A stretch of DNA of 64,000 nucleotides. It comes from an uncultured Polaribacter sp. Its GTDB lineage: Bacteria; Bacteroidota; Bacteroidia; Flavobacteriales; Flavobacteriaceae. The stretch covers positions 372,001 through 436,000 of the forward strand of contig CALSME010000002.1 in the NCBI GenBank assembly GCA_943787375.1, given 5' to 3'. Position 1 is the stretch's first letter. Each line of letters starts with the position of its first letter. The notes under the pieces were generated by a model that was not told the origin of the DNA, ran no database searches, and was given only the letters and a program-made list of their open reading frames with translations. Positions 25,331 through 34,525 of the stretch are shown here, piece by piece. The translations under genes and the position numbers were made by a program.

Positions 25331-26611
25331 ATGAAAAAATTACTCCTACTTTTATTTTTTACTACCTCCATTTTTGCTGAAACAGCAAACGATTCCATCC
25401 CTAGAAAAATGAGTAGCTCCGACTTGTTTTCTGACTATGATATTGTGTTAATAGACAGTTTACTCATGGACTCGAAGTACAAGTCTCCATTATACAATAC
25501 CTTAAAATACAGGATGGATGATGTGGATAAGAAAGAGGTGTCTGATGTTGCTTTATCCACCGAAATTTTAAAACAAAGATTGGCTGCAATTGATGCAAAA
25601 ACCCCTTTTCATATTGCATATAACCCTGCTTTGGAAAAAGTAATAAAGTCCTACCTAAAATACCGAAAAAGGTATTATCCGGCACTAATGGCAAAGGCTT
25701 CCTACTATTTCCCAATGTTCGAAAAATACTTAGATCAATATGACATTCCGCTAGAAATGAAATATTTGGCAATTGTAGAATCGGCATTAAATCCAACAGC
25801 AAAATCGAGAGTCGGTGCCACAGGGTTATGGCAGTTTATGTATCCAACAGGCGTTCAATACAAGTTAAAGGTAAGCTCTTATGTAGATGAACGTCAAGAC
25901 CCTTTAAAATCAACCATTGCAGCCTGTCAATACCTCTCCAATTTGTACACTATTTTTGGTGATTGGGATTTGGCTTTAGCCGCTTATAATTCAGGGCCTG
26001 GAAATGTAGCAAAGGCAATAAAGCGCTCAGGAGGTTACCGAAATTACTGGAACATTCGTCCTTTTTTACCAAGAGAAACTGCAAGCTATGTTCCTGCATT
26101 TTATGCCACCATGTATTTGTTTGAATATCAAAAAGAACATCAACTTGTTCCCGAAAAGTTTCAAATTCGACATTTCGAAACAGATACGATTCGGATTAAA
26201 AAAACAATTAGTTTTGATCAAATTTCAGAAATAACAGGGATCAATTCTGAGTTAATTCAATTTTTAAATCCGTCTTTTAAACTCGATGTGATTCCATTTG
26301 TTAAAGGGAAAAATTACGCCATTACACTTCCAAGAAAAAACACTTTGTCTTTTATAGAAAATGAGGAGGCCCTGTATGCATTAGCAAAAGAAGATGCTGC
26401 AAAAAGAGAGAAACCATTGCCAAAGTATTTTGAACTGGACAAACGGATTCGTTATAAAGTTCGAAGTGGTGACTTTTTAGGGAAGATTGCCAATCGTTAT
26501 GGAGTTCGAGTTCGAGATATAAAACGTTGGAATCGTTTAAAGACAAGTCGTTTACGAGTTGGGCAAAGATTGAGTATTTATCCCAAAAAAATAGCGATCC
26601 CAAAAGCATAA
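25331..26611 (+). CDS. MltD-like lytic transglycosylase with LysM
   Basis: A periplasmic peptidoglycan-cleaving enzyme of 426 residues. Signal peptide at 1-16 (MKKLLLLLFFTTSIFA). The SLT domain (about 125-245) has catalytic Glu150 in AIVESALNP, then SRVGATGLWQF and ALAAYNSGPGNV. The C-terminus (about 377-421) is a LysM repeat (YKVRSGDFLGKIANRYGV, RVGQRLSIYP). The middle (about 260-330) may be a degenerate LysM. The ATG at 25331 begins the signal peptide; the longer frame from 25202 overlaps the nuclease gene and is not needed. It resembles MltD but lacks a lipobox. Confidence 0.92.
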   Translation: MKKLLLLLFFTTSIFAETANDSIPRKMSSSDLFSDYDIVLIDSLLMDSKYKSPLYNTLKYRMDDVDKKEVSDVALSTEILKQRLAAIDAKTPFHIAYNPALEKVIKSYLKYRKRYYPALMAKASYYFPMFEKYLDQYDIPLEMKYLAIVESALNPTAKSRVGATGLWQFMYPTGVQYKLKVSSYVDERQDPLKSTIAACQYLSNLYTIFGDWDLALAAYNSGPGNVAKAIKRSGGYRNYWNIRPFLPRETASYVPAFYATMYLFEYQKEHQLVPEKFQIRHFETDTIRIKKTISFDQISEITGINSELIQFLNPSFKLDVIPFVKGKNYAITLPRKNTLSFIENEEALYALAKEDAAKREKPLPKYFELDKRIRYKVRSGDFLGKIANRYGVRVRDIKRWNRLKTSRLRVGQRLSIYPKKIAIPKA

Positions 26612-26673
26612 TCGGAAAGTGGAATACTTTTTGATTTAAAAAGAAACATAAAATATATTTAAAAGCAACATTC

Positions 26674-27654
26674 ATGAAGAAATTAGGATATTTATTTTTT
26701 ACAATGATATTTTTATTAAGCTGTGATAGTAAAAATTCTTTCGTGCAAAAACCAGCTGTAGGCGCAATCAACCGTGTGATGGTTGTTGTAAAAACTAGCA
26801 ATTGGCTGGGTGAAGTAGGAGATGAAATTAGAAATTCTTTTGGAAAACTCATTGTAGGTTTGCCGCAACCAGAACCAACAACGACGCTTTCTCAGATAGC
26901 ACCTAACGGCTTTGGATCAATGATGAAAGCTTCTGGAAGTCTGTTTATCGTTGAAGAAAATGAAAAGGAAACTTTTTCTATCCGTTACAATGTTTACGCA
27001 AAACCGCAAACCGTAATTTCGATCTCTGCTAAAGATGATGCAGGGCTTATCCGAGTATTTAAACAACATGAAAAAGAGATCTTAGCCACTTTTCGACAAG
27101 CAGATATCCAAGCGACTCAAAATCTTTTCATGAAATCGAAATTGGACAATACACAATTTAAAACACTACAAAATTTAGGCATTTCTTTTACAATTCCCTC
27201 TAAATATAGAACGGTAGAAGATACGGGAGATTTTTTGTGGTTGCGTGATCATCTGATGAGCGGAATTGCAAAAACGGGAAGTAATAATATTTTGGTTTAT
27301 AGCGTGCCGTTGGGAGATGAAGCTACTGTTTCAGAACGGATTATCGCAGAAAGAAACAAAATTGGAGAAAAACACATTCGAGGTTCTGATACCATAACCA
27401 TGTATATGATAACAGAAAAAGCCTATACTCCGGTTACTTTTGACGCAAAAATTGCTGGTAAAAAAACCTATGAAACCCGAGGTAAATGGGAAGTTAAAAA
27501 CGATTTTATGGCGGGTCCTTTTCTCAACTATACCGTGGTTGATAAACAGCAGAACCGATTGGTCGTTTTTGAAGGCTTTACCTACGCTCCTTCTATCAAT
27601 AAACGCGCATTTGTTTTTGAACTAGAAGCCATTGCCAAGTCGATGAAAATTTAA
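26674..27654 (+). CDS. DUF4837 family lipoprotein
   Basis: A 326-residue lipoprotein. Lipobox FLLSC with Cys17 as the lipidation site. The mature protein fits the Bacteroidota DUF4837 family: GAINRVMVVVKTSNWLGEVGDEIRN near the N-terminus, a middle GISFTIPSKYRTV block and a C-terminal RGKWEVKNDFMAGPFLNYTV segment. The role of the family is unknown. It has no obvious operon partner: the next gene starts 190 bases later with its own -7 element. Confidence 0.85.
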   Translation: MKKLGYLFFTMIFLLSCDSKNSFVQKPAVGAINRVMVVVKTSNWLGEVGDEIRNSFGKLIVGLPQPEPTTTLSQIAPNGFGSMMKASGSLFIVEENEKETFSIRYNVYAKPQTVISISAKDDAGLIRVFKQHEKEILATFRQADIQATQNLFMKSKLDNTQFKTLQNLGISFTIPSKYRTVEDTGDFLWLRDHLMSGIAKTGSNNILVYSVPLGDEATVSERIIAERNKIGEKHIRGSDTITMYMITEKAYTPVTFDAKIAGKKTYETRGKWEVKNDFMAGPFLNYTVVDKQQNRLVVFEGFTYAPSINKRAFVFELEAIAKSMKI

Positions 27655-27812
27655 TAAACATTCTTTTGAATTCAAAACAAGATTTTTTGAAAACTAAATT
27701 TTAGAGATTTGCAAAACACTAGCCCGTTAAAAGAATCGATTTTTTAGGTTCAAAAAAATTACTTTTAGGAATCGTCTTTGACCTGATTAACATACATAAA
27801 CAAATTTATTCC

Positions 27813-27820
27813 TATATTTG
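27813..27820 (+). promoter_or_regulatory. -7 element for the DUF1761 gene
   Basis: TATATTTG is an exact TAnnTTTG match, giving a leader of about 22 bases to the ATG at 27846. No TTG at -33 spacing; the nearest TTTG is at 27777-27780, too far away. Confidence 0.45.
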
Positions 27821-27845
27821 GTATTCAACAAAAAATATTTACATC

Positions 27846-28343
27846 ATGGAAATGAATTTTTACGTGCTGTTTTTGGCAGCTTTAGTGCCAATGATGATTG
27901 GCTTTGTTTGGTATGGCCCTATGTTTGGTAATGCTTGGATGAAAGAAATGGGTTTTACGAAGGAATCGCTTGCGGGAACCAATATGTTTAAAATATTGAT
28001 CATCAGTTATGTGTTCAGTTTTTTCATTGCTTCCTTTTTAATGTTTGTTGTTATTCATCAATCGGGAGTTTATTCAACATTAGCAGGAGAACCTGGTTTT
28101 AATGAAAAAACTGGAGAAGGCTTTGCCTTTTTTCAAGACTTTATAAATACCTATGGAGATCGTTTTCGAACCTTTGGACATGGCGCCCTTCATGGAGTAA
28201 TTACCAGCATCTTTTTTGTGCTTCCCATCTTATCTATTGTCGCACTCTTTGAGAAAAAAACGGTGAAGTATGTCGCGATCAATGCAGGATACTGGATGGT
28301 AACTTTAGCAATTATGGGCGGTATTGTATGCCAATGGCTGTAA
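27846..28343 (+). CDS. DUF1761 family membrane protein
   Basis: A 165-residue protein with four predicted membrane helices (about 5-22, 48-75, 112-138, 142-162). The N-terminal pattern, hydrophobic then GFVWYGPMFGNAWMKEMG, is that of DUF1761 proteins. Between helices 2 and 3 a hydrophilic loop carries GEGFAFFQDFINTYGDRFRTFGHGALHG. The function of the family is unknown. It is a single-gene unit with its own -7 element and a strong terminator. Confidence 0.8.
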   Translation: MEMNFYVLFLAALVPMMIGFVWYGPMFGNAWMKEMGFTKESLAGTNMFKILIISYVFSFFIASFLMFVVIHQSGVYSTLAGEPGFNEKTGEGFAFFQDFINTYGDRFRTFGHGALHGVITSIFFVLPILSIVALFEKKTVKYVAINAGYWMVTLAIMGGIVCQWL

Positions 28344-28365
28344 TGGTGTAGTCATCATTAGACAT

Positions 28366-28397
28366 AAAAAAAACCTCGCATTAGCGAGGTTTTTTTT
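28366..28397. terminator. Bidirectional terminator between DUF1761 gene and trpS
   Basis: A perfect 14-base stem (A-run plus CCTCGC at 28366-28379, GCGAGG plus T-run at 28384-28397) with an ATTA loop. The A and T runs are symmetrical, so it ends both the rightward gene and the leftward trpS. Confidence 0.92.
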
Positions 28398-28406
28398 ATG
28401 ATTTAT

Positions 28407-29375
28407 TTAATACCCCACTTTCGTTCTCACTTTTTGAAGTACTGTTGTAGCTACTTTTTTTGCTTTTTGTTTTCCAATAGCAAGTGCATCGTCGATTTCA
28501 TTTTTATTGTCCATAAAGTGTGTATAACGCGCTCTAATGGTTGCAAATTTTGTAATGATTAATTCATATAACGCTTGTTTTGCATGCCCGTACCCATAGT
28601 TTCCTGCTAAATAATTGGCATGCATCTCTTTAGTTTCTGATGGAGAAGCCATTAATTTATAGAGAGCAAAAATAGTATCTGTATCTGGGTTTTTTACATC
28701 CTCCAATGCCAGACTATCGGTTTTAATACCCATAATTTGCTTGCGTAATTTTTTATCGGAAAGAAATATATTGATGGTATTATTTCTAGATTTACTCATT
28801 TTACCACCATCGGTCCCAGGTACCAATTTTGTGTTTTCTTGAATTTTTGCTTGGGGGGCAACAAGTGTTTCACCAATTAAATGGTTAAATCGATTGGCAA
28901 CATCTCTTGCCATTTCTACATGTTGCAATTGGTCTTTTCCAACAGGTACAATTTCTGCATCATACAACAAAATATCTGCAGCCATTAACATCGGGTAAGT
29001 AAATAAACCAGCGTTTACGTCACCCAATCGATCCGCTTTGTCTTTAAAACTATGTGCCAATGTCAATCTTTGATACGGGAAAAAGCAACTCAAATACCAG
29101 CTCAATTCTGTTACTTCAGGAACATCACTTTGTCTATAAAAAACACTTTTAGAAACATCCAGTCCACAAGCAAGCCAAGTTGCTGCCGTACTGTAGGTGT
29201 TTTCTCTTAGTGTTGTTCCTTCTTTTATTTGTGTAAGAGAATGCAAGTCTGCAATAAAAAGAAAAGATTCATTATTAGGGTTATTTGCCATTTCGATGGC
29301 AGGTAAGATAGCACCTAATAAATTCCCTAAATGCGGAGTTCCTGTACTTTGTACACCTGTTAAAATTCTTGACAT
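28407..29375 (-). CDS. trpS: Tryptophanyl-tRNA synthetase
   Basis: A 322-residue class I synthetase that charges tRNA-Trp. The HIGH signature is HLGN at 15-18 inside TGVQSTGTPHLGNLLG, and KMSKS occurs in DGGKMSKSRNN. DQLQHVEMARDVA is the conserved middle block. The start at 29375 (MSRILTGVQ) matches the family; the 30 extra codons upstream cover the leader and promoter. The stop is 10 bases from the shared terminator. The leader is about 50 bases, and no tRNA-dependent leader element was seen. Confidence 0.96.
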   Translation of the reverse strand: MSRILTGVQSTGTPHLGNLLGAILPAIEMANNPNNESFLFIADLHSLTQIKEGTTLRENTYSTAATWLACGLDVSKSVFYRQSDVPEVTELSWYLSCFFPYQRLTLAHSFKDKADRLGDVNAGLFTYPMLMAADILLYDAEIVPVGKDQLQHVEMARDVANRFNHLIGETLVAPQAKIQENTKLVPGTDGGKMSKSRNNTINIFLSDKKLRKQIMGIKTDSLALEDVKNPDTDTIFALYKLMASPSETKEMHANYLAGNYGYGHAKQALYELIITKFATIRARYTHFMDNKNEIDDALAIGKQKAKKVATTVLQKVRTKVGY

Positions 29376-29431
29376 TACGATTTGTTTTTCTTTATAAAGT
29401 ATGATTGAGGTATCAGAACCATCTATGATGA

Positions 29432-29461
29432 CAAAAATAAGGTTTTGTTTCAGAAAACCAA
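29432..29461 (-). promoter_or_regulatory. Promoter of trpS
   Basis: On the minus strand: TTG (complement of 29459-29461), a 19-base spacer, TATTTTTG (complement of 29432-29439). A full match to the Bacteroidota consensus, with the transcript expected to start near 29428. Confidence 0.7.
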
Positions 29462-29480
29462 TCAAACAAAAGAATATTAG

Positions 29481-29488
29481 TACTTTTG
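29481..29488 (+). promoter_or_regulatory. -7 element for plsC, very close to the start codon
   Basis: TACTTTTG is an exact TAnnTTTG match ending 7 bases before the ATG at 29496, so the predicted leader is only about 4 bases. No -33 TTG at normal spacing, hence moderate confidence. Confidence 0.4.
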
Positions 29489-29495
29489 GCGGTAT

Positions 29496-30260
29496 ATGAA
29501 ATTTATAAAAATTCCTTTTCTTTTACTTTGGCGATTCTGGTTCTATTTTTTAATCTTCGTCACCATTATTTTAATGGCTCCTTTGTTATTTATTTTGACT
29601 ATAAAGGAGGAATCGTATCCACAATTTTGGAAATTAATTCGAGTATGGGCCAAAGTGCTTATTTACGGAATGGGTTTTCGTTTAAAATTTCAGTTTGACC
29701 ATTATATCGACCCCGCGAAGAGTTATATGTTTTGTCCAAATCATGGTTCATTGATGGATCCTTTTGTTTTAGTAGCTAGCAGTAAAAATCCAATTGTTTT
29801 TGTTGGGAAAAAAGAATTTGTGAAGATTCCGATCTTTGGTTTTTTTTATAGAAGGGCTGTTATTATGGTAGATAGAAGTAGTCCAAAAAGCAGAAAACGG
29901 GTTTATGAAATGGCAAAAAAAAGGTTACAAAAAGGCACGAGTATTGCTATTTTTCCTGAAGGATTAGTCCCTACAGAAGAGGTGGTTTTAGCGCCCTTTA
30001 AAAACGGTGCTTTTAGTCTGGCTATTGAACATGGAATACCCATTGTACCCCAAGTTTACTACGATTGCAAGCGTTTTTTTTCATGGGACATTTACAAAGG
30101 CAGCCCTGGAGTATTTAGAGTAAAACAGCATCCATTTATAGAGACAAAAGGGCTCGAGACAGAAGATATAGAAAGATTGAAAGAGACACTTTTTTCGCTC
30201 ATAGAAAATGATTTATTAGCCGATGAAAAATACATGAAAGATACCAATAGAAATAATTAA
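29496..30260 (+). CDS. plsC: 1-acyl-sn-glycerol-3-phosphate acyltransferase
   Basis: A 254-residue membrane acyltransferase that adds the second acyl chain to lysophosphatidic acid. One or two N-terminal helices (about 8-36). The HX4D catalytic motif reads NHGSLMD (near 78-84), followed by VGKKEFVKIPIFGFFYRR and FPEGLVPTEE (the glycerophosphate-binding FPEG block near 147). Complete length for the family. The last base of its stop is the first base of the next ATG (TAATG), so translation is probably coupled to the hemolysin-III gene. Confidence 0.92.
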   Translation: MKFIKIPFLLLWRFWFYFLIFVTIILMAPLLFILTIKEESYPQFWKLIRVWAKVLIYGMGFRLKFQFDHYIDPAKSYMFCPNHGSLMDPFVLVASSKNPIVFVGKKEFVKIPIFGFFYRRAVIMVDRSSPKSRKRVYEMAKKRLQKGTSIAIFPEGLVPTEEVVLAPFKNGAFSLAIEHGIPIVPQVYYDCKRFFSWDIYKGSPGVFRVKQHPFIETKGLETEDIERLKETLFSLIENDLLADEKYMKDTNRNN

Positions 30261-30901
30261 TGAGCGAACAACTGAATTACGTCTACAGTAAAAAAGAAGA
30301 GCTTTTAAATATTCTTTCCCATGGTTTTGGATTGTTGCTTTCTCTGATTGCATTTCCTTTTTTACTCATAAAAGGGTTTACATATGATGATTTTTGGAAA
30401 CCAACGAGTTTTATTATTTATGGACTCAGTTTGATTCTTCTGTATGCCGCTTCTACATTTTATCACGCAGCCAAAAACCCAACCATTAGGAGAAAACTAA
30501 ATATTTTTGATCATGCAGCAATTTATGTTTTAATAGCAGGAGGTTATACGCCTTTTTGTTTGGTTGCTTTGGATTCCTTTTTAGGTTGGTATATATTTAT
30601 TTTTGTTTGGCTTTTTGCGCTTGTCGGAATTATTCTAAAATTATTTTTCACAGGAAAATACGGCAAACTTTCTACAGCAATGTACTTGTTAATGGGATGG
30701 CAAGTAGTTTTTTTTGCAAAACCATTGGCAAATAATTTATCTGAAAATGGGCTTTATTTATTAATTTTGGGAGGTATTTTTTACACCATAGGTGCCATTT
30801 TGTATTCTATAAAAAAACTGCCTTACAATCATGCTATTTTTCATATTTTTGTTTTATTGGGCAGTTTAAGTCACTTTTTGAGTATTTATTTTTTAGCTTA
30901 A
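30260..30901 (+). CDS. Hemolysin III / PAQR family membrane protein
   Basis: A 213-residue protein with seven predicted helices. It carries the motifs of the CREST/PAQR superfamily: ILSHGFGLLLSLI at the first helix, AASTFYHAAKNP, DHAAIYVLIAGGYTPF, and a C-terminal HAIFHIFVLLGSLSHF. The conserved Ser, His and Asp, and the late HxxxH, match the zinc-amidase-like site of eukaryotic adiponectin receptors. The name 'hemolysin' is historical; a role in membrane lipid homeostasis is more likely, which fits the overlap with plsC. Confidence 0.9.
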   Translation: MSEQLNYVYSKKEELLNILSHGFGLLLSLIAFPFLLIKGFTYDDFWKPTSFIIYGLSLILLYAASTFYHAAKNPTIRRKLNIFDHAAIYVLIAGGYTPFCLVALDSFLGWYIFIFVWLFALVGIILKLFFTGKYGKLSTAMYLLMGWQVVFFAKPLANNLSENGLYLLILGGIFYTIGAILYSIKKLPYNHAIFHIFVLLGSLSHFLSIYFLA

Positions 30902-30912
30902 AGCAGTGGTTT

Positions 30913-31386
30913 TTATTCCCAATCTTTAAATGGAAATTTACTTAGTTTTGAATTGTAGTATTTCTCATTCCCCGTAACCTCTTCTCCAATCCAAAGTGGT
31001 TTTTGAAAGGTTTCAGTTACATCCTCCAATTCTATTTCTGCAACAATTAATCCTAGATTGTCTCCAGAAAATACGTCAATTTCAAAAATATGTTCCTCGC
31101 TTTTTACATAAAACCTCGTTTTTTCAATGCTTGTAGGTTCACATAACAGCAACAATTCTTCAGCGTCTAGAATGTCTATTTCTTTTTCCCACTCAAAGCG
31201 TGTTGTTCCAGCAGCATTCGATTTTCCTTTTACGGTCATAAACGCCTTGTCGTCAATAGTTCTAATTCGAACTGTTCTGTTTTTGTTGGAATTTAGATAC
31301 CCCTGTTTTATTGTTTTTTTTGCAAAACACGCCTTCTTAAAAGAATCGTTTTTTACTAAAAATTTTCGTTCGATTTCTACTGCCAT
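30913..31386 (-). CDS. CYTH-domain protein (triphosphate tunnel metalloenzyme)
   Basis: A 157-residue single-domain protein. The CYTH signature EIERKFLV (ExExK) is at residues 4-11, followed by the alternating charged strands expected of the eight-stranded tunnel: TVRIRTIDDKAFMTVKG, TRFEWEKEI, EIDVFSG and IVAEIELEDV. Members hydrolyse inorganic triphosphate or act on nucleoside triphosphates; the small size fits a bacterial triphosphatase. It converges on the hemolysin-III gene with 11 bases between stops and is divergent from porZ. Confidence 0.92.
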   Translation of the reverse strand: MAVEIERKFLVKNDSFKKACFAKKTIKQGYLNSNKNRTVRIRTIDDKAFMTVKGKSNAAGTTRFEWEKEIDILDAEELLLLCEPTSIEKTRFYVKSEEHIFEIDVFSGDNLGLIVAEIELEDVTETFQKPLWIGEEVTGNEKYYNSKLSKFPFKDWE

Positions 31387-31447
31387 TAAAAAGATTTTTA
31401 AGATGTACGAATGTATTTATTTTTCTCGTTATATAATAATAAATAAA

Positions 31448-31455
31448 TATCTTTG
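31448..31455 (+). promoter_or_regulatory. -7 element for porZ
   Basis: TATCTTTG is an exact TAnnTTTG match, with a leader of about 14 bases to the ATG at 31473. The expected -33 region is AT-rich without TTG. Confidence 0.4.
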
Positions 31456-31472
31456 ATAGACGTATTTTCAGC

Positions 31473-33800
31473 ATGAAAAAAACAATAATTTTATTCTTTT
31501 TACTATTTTCGTTTTCCGTTTTCGGACAAACGGACTATAGTGCTTCCTGGGAAGATTTTTATTCCTACAATAATGTAAAAGATTTTGTTAAGGTGGATGC
31601 CGTTATTTATGCATTGGCTGACAATGCTGTTTTTACCTACAACACCAATTCGCAGGAGATTCAAAAATTTTCTTCAATACAAGGCCTTTCTGGAGAAACT
31701 ACATCGGCTATTTATTACAGCGCTGCTCTTCAACGATTGGTAATCGGCTATCAAAACGGTTTGATAGAAGTTGTAGACAAGGATGGTAGCATCACCATTT
31801 CTTCTGATATTGTGAGTTTTAATCAAAACGGAGCAAAAAGCATCAACCATATTTCAGAATATAATAACAAATTATACCTTTCAACACCCTTTTCAATTGT
31901 TGAGTATGATATTGAAAACTTAGAATTTGGAGACACTTTTTTTATCGGAAATAATTCGAGTGATGTTCGCGTAAATGAAACCTTCATTTTTAATGAAACC
32001 ATATATGCCGCCACGGATGATGGAATTTTTTCTGCGGATATAAACAATGATTTGCTTATAGATTTTAATTTCTGGGAACAACGTTTTGTAGGGACACGTT
32101 TTAAGGCTATTCGTGTTTTTAATGCTAAAATTTATACCATCACAGACACCGAACTATTCCTTGTGAATGACGCCAATTTGGTTTCACAAACCAATTTTTT
32201 TCAATCCATCAAAGGATTAAAAAATTCCGAAACTTACTTGTCGGTTGCTTTAAATAAATCGGCAAGCATTTTTGATTTAAACATGAATTTGGTTGCAACG
32301 ATTGCAACAACTTCTGATTTCGATTTCACATTAAATACCGCATTTGTCGCAGGCAATGATATCTATTTAGCGACCAAAGAGTATGGTGTTTTAAAAACCA
32401 GTTTCACGGTACCTTCCGATTTTTTAGAGATTCACCCAGAAGGCCCTTTGTCTAATGAAGTTTTTTCTATAGATGCTAATAATGAGCATTTATGGATTGT
32501 GTATGGAGGGTATAATACGACGTACACGCCAATCCAAAAAAAGCAAGGGTTTTCTCATTTTAATGGTGAAGCGTGGATAAATACTCCGTACAACGCAACC
32601 TTACCCCGTGATCTGGTCGATGTAACTATTGACCCGAACAATGAAAACAAGGTATACATTAGTGCCTTGGGCGTGACTAATGACCTCAATGTAATCCCGA
32701 CGGGCGGTTTGCTTGTGGTGGAAAACGATGTGGTTACGCAAACTTACAACCATTTAAACAGCTCTTTTGAACCGATTTCCGTTTCTTTACCAACGATCAA
32801 TATTCGAGTTAGTAGTGCTGCAATTGATGCCTCAGGAAATCTTTGGGCAACCAACTATCAAACTGCCGAGGAATTAAAAAAATTATCAGCAAATGGTCAA
32901 TGGGGTTCTGTAGATTTAAGCAGTATTAAAACTTCTGCTGCTGCAGGTTTAAATGAAGTGGTCTTAGACCGTAGCAATAGTGTTTGGATTGGTACTCGAA
33001 GAAACGGGGTCTATGTTTACAATGAAAGTGGCAACCGAAAAATTGCCTTAAATACGGGGGTAGATTCTGGGAATTTACCCGATTTAAATGTAAGAACAAT
33101 TGCGGTTGATAGAAATAATAGGGCTTGGTTAGGGACAAAGTCCGGTCTGGTCGTTTTTAACAATGCTGCCAATGTGTTTGAGGTAGATTCTCCAGATGAA
33201 GCTGCAACACCAGTAATTATTTTAGACGATGGAGTTGCTAAAAAATTATTAGGAGATCAAACGATCAATACGATTGCTATTGATGGGGCAGAGAACAAAT
33301 GGTTTGGTACGGATAGTGGGGGTGTTTTATATACCAATCCTAGTGGACAAAATACCTTAGCAAATTTTAATACAAACAATTCCCCACTACCTTCGAATAC
33401 AATTTTAAAAATTAAAGTCGACAAAAATAACGGGAAGGTCTATTTTGCTACGGACAAAGGAATTGTTGCTTATAACAGTAAAGTTGCACCTTTTGGCGAT
33501 TCACTAGGGGCTGTTTATGCGTATCCAAATCCCGCACAAACAAATCACGAAATCATTACCATAGACGGTAGAAATGGCACCCATTTACCAAAAGGGACTA
33601 ATGTTAAGATCATAGACATCGCAGGGAATTTAGTGTATGAAACCAATGTTGTGGAAGGAGAACAATTACAAGGAGGAAAGGTGGTTTGGAATAAAAAAAA
33701 CCTCGCAGGGAATGCCGTGGCTTCTGGAATCTACATCGTTTTATTATCAAATGATGACGCTTCTGAAACCTCCATCACAAAAATTGCAATTGTAAACTAA
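31473..33800 (+). CDS. porZ: PorZ-like beta-propeller protein with T9SS sorting domain
   Basis: A 775-residue exported protein. Signal peptide at 1-18 (FSVFGQ cleavage). The N-terminal region YSASWEDFYSYNNVKDFV matches PorZ, followed by two propellers built from IAVDRNNRAWLGTKSGL-type repeats. The C-terminal 90 residues are a type A T9SS sorting domain (YPNPA, GGKVVWNKKNLAGNAVASGIYIVLL). In Porphyromonas, PorZ joins PorU, PorV and PorQ in the surface attachment complex that delivers anionic LPS to cargo proteins. Its overlap by one base with recO and the order porZ-recO fit what I recall in Flavobacteriaceae. A generic propeller sensor is the alternative. Confidence 0.85.
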   Translation: MKKTIILFFLLFSFSVFGQTDYSASWEDFYSYNNVKDFVKVDAVIYALADNAVFTYNTNSQEIQKFSSIQGLSGETTSAIYYSAALQRLVIGYQNGLIEVVDKDGSITISSDIVSFNQNGAKSINHISEYNNKLYLSTPFSIVEYDIENLEFGDTFFIGNNSSDVRVNETFIFNETIYAATDDGIFSADINNDLLIDFNFWEQRFVGTRFKAIRVFNAKIYTITDTELFLVNDANLVSQTNFFQSIKGLKNSETYLSVALNKSASIFDLNMNLVATIATTSDFDFTLNTAFVAGNDIYLATKEYGVLKTSFTVPSDFLEIHPEGPLSNEVFSIDANNEHLWIVYGGYNTTYTPIQKKQGFSHFNGEAWINTPYNATLPRDLVDVTIDPNNENKVYISALGVTNDLNVIPTGGLLVVENDVVTQTYNHLNSSFEPISVSLPTINIRVSSAAIDASGNLWATNYQTAEELKKLSANGQWGSVDLSSIKTSAAAGLNEVVLDRSNSVWIGTRRNGVYVYNESGNRKIALNTGVDSGNLPDLNVRTIAVDRNNRAWLGTKSGLVVFNNAANVFEVDSPDEAATPVIILDDGVAKKLLGDQTINTIAIDGAENKWFGTDSGGVLYTNPSGQNTLANFNTNNSPLPSNTILKIKVDKNNGKVYFATDKGIVAYNSKVAPFGDSLGAVYAYPNPAQTNHEIITIDGRNGTHLPKGTNVKIIDIAGNLVYETNVVEGEQLQGGKVVWNKKNLAGNAVASGIYIVLLSNDDASETSITKIAIVN

Positions 33801-34525
33801 TGGCAGTTTTAACCACCAAAGCAATCGTATTAAGTGCTTTAAAATATAGTGAGTCTAGTTTAATTGTGAAATGTTACACCGAAAAATTGGGAGTAAAAAC
33901 CTATTTAATTCGGGGCGTTTTAAAAAATAAAAAAGGACCGATAAAAGCGGCTTATTTCCAACCACTCACCCAACTCACTTTAGAAGCAAATCACAAGCAA
34001 AAATCAAATCTTCATTCACTGAAAGAAGTCCATATTTCTCACCCTTATAAATCAATTCACACAGATATTGTAAAGCAATCAATTGTATTGTTTTTGTCTG
34101 AAATATTATCGAGTAGTATTCAAGAAGAAGAAGAGAATACGGTTTTGTTTGAGTATCTCGAAACAGCATTTTTATGGTTGGATGCGCATGATAAAATTGC
34201 AAATTTTCATTTGTTATTTTTGTTAAACTTAACTCGATTCTTAGGGTTTTATCCAGACCTTGTTGATCAAGAAACAGCAACTAGTTTTAATTTGGCCGAA
34301 GGCAGTTTTTCAAATGAGTTTACGGATAAAAATGCTATTGTAAGGACAAATTTAGCGCTCTTTAAAACCCTGTTAGGCATAAATTTTGATGAGATAGAAG
34401 AAGTGTTATTTAGCAAACAAGAAAGACAGGCACTTTTGCAGATCATAATTCGATATTTTGAATTACATTTGGATGGCTTTAGAAAGCCAAAATCTCTAAC
34501 AATTTTAGAAACTGTATTTAGTTAA
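33800..34525 (+). CDS. recO: DNA repair protein RecO
   Basis: A 241-residue mediator that loads RecA with RecR and RecF. N-terminal OB fold: TKAIVLSALKYSESSLIVKCYTEKLG, then YLIRGVLKNKKGPIKAAYFQPLT. The helical C-terminal half is present, but the four zinc cysteines seen in many RecO proteins are absent, as is usual in this phylum. ATG overlaps the porZ stop (TAATG), and its own stop overlaps the following ATG the same way, so three genes are chained translationally. Confidence 0.93.
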   Translation: MAVLTTKAIVLSALKYSESSLIVKCYTEKLGVKTYLIRGVLKNKKGPIKAAYFQPLTQLTLEANHKQKSNLHSLKEVHISHPYKSIHTDIVKQSIVLFLSEILSSSIQEEEENTVLFEYLETAFLWLDAHDKIANFHLLFLLNLTRFLGFYPDLVDQETATSFNLAEGSFSNEFTDKNAIVRTNLALFKTLLGINFDEIEEVLFSKQERQALLQIIIRYFELHLDGFRKPKSLTILETVFS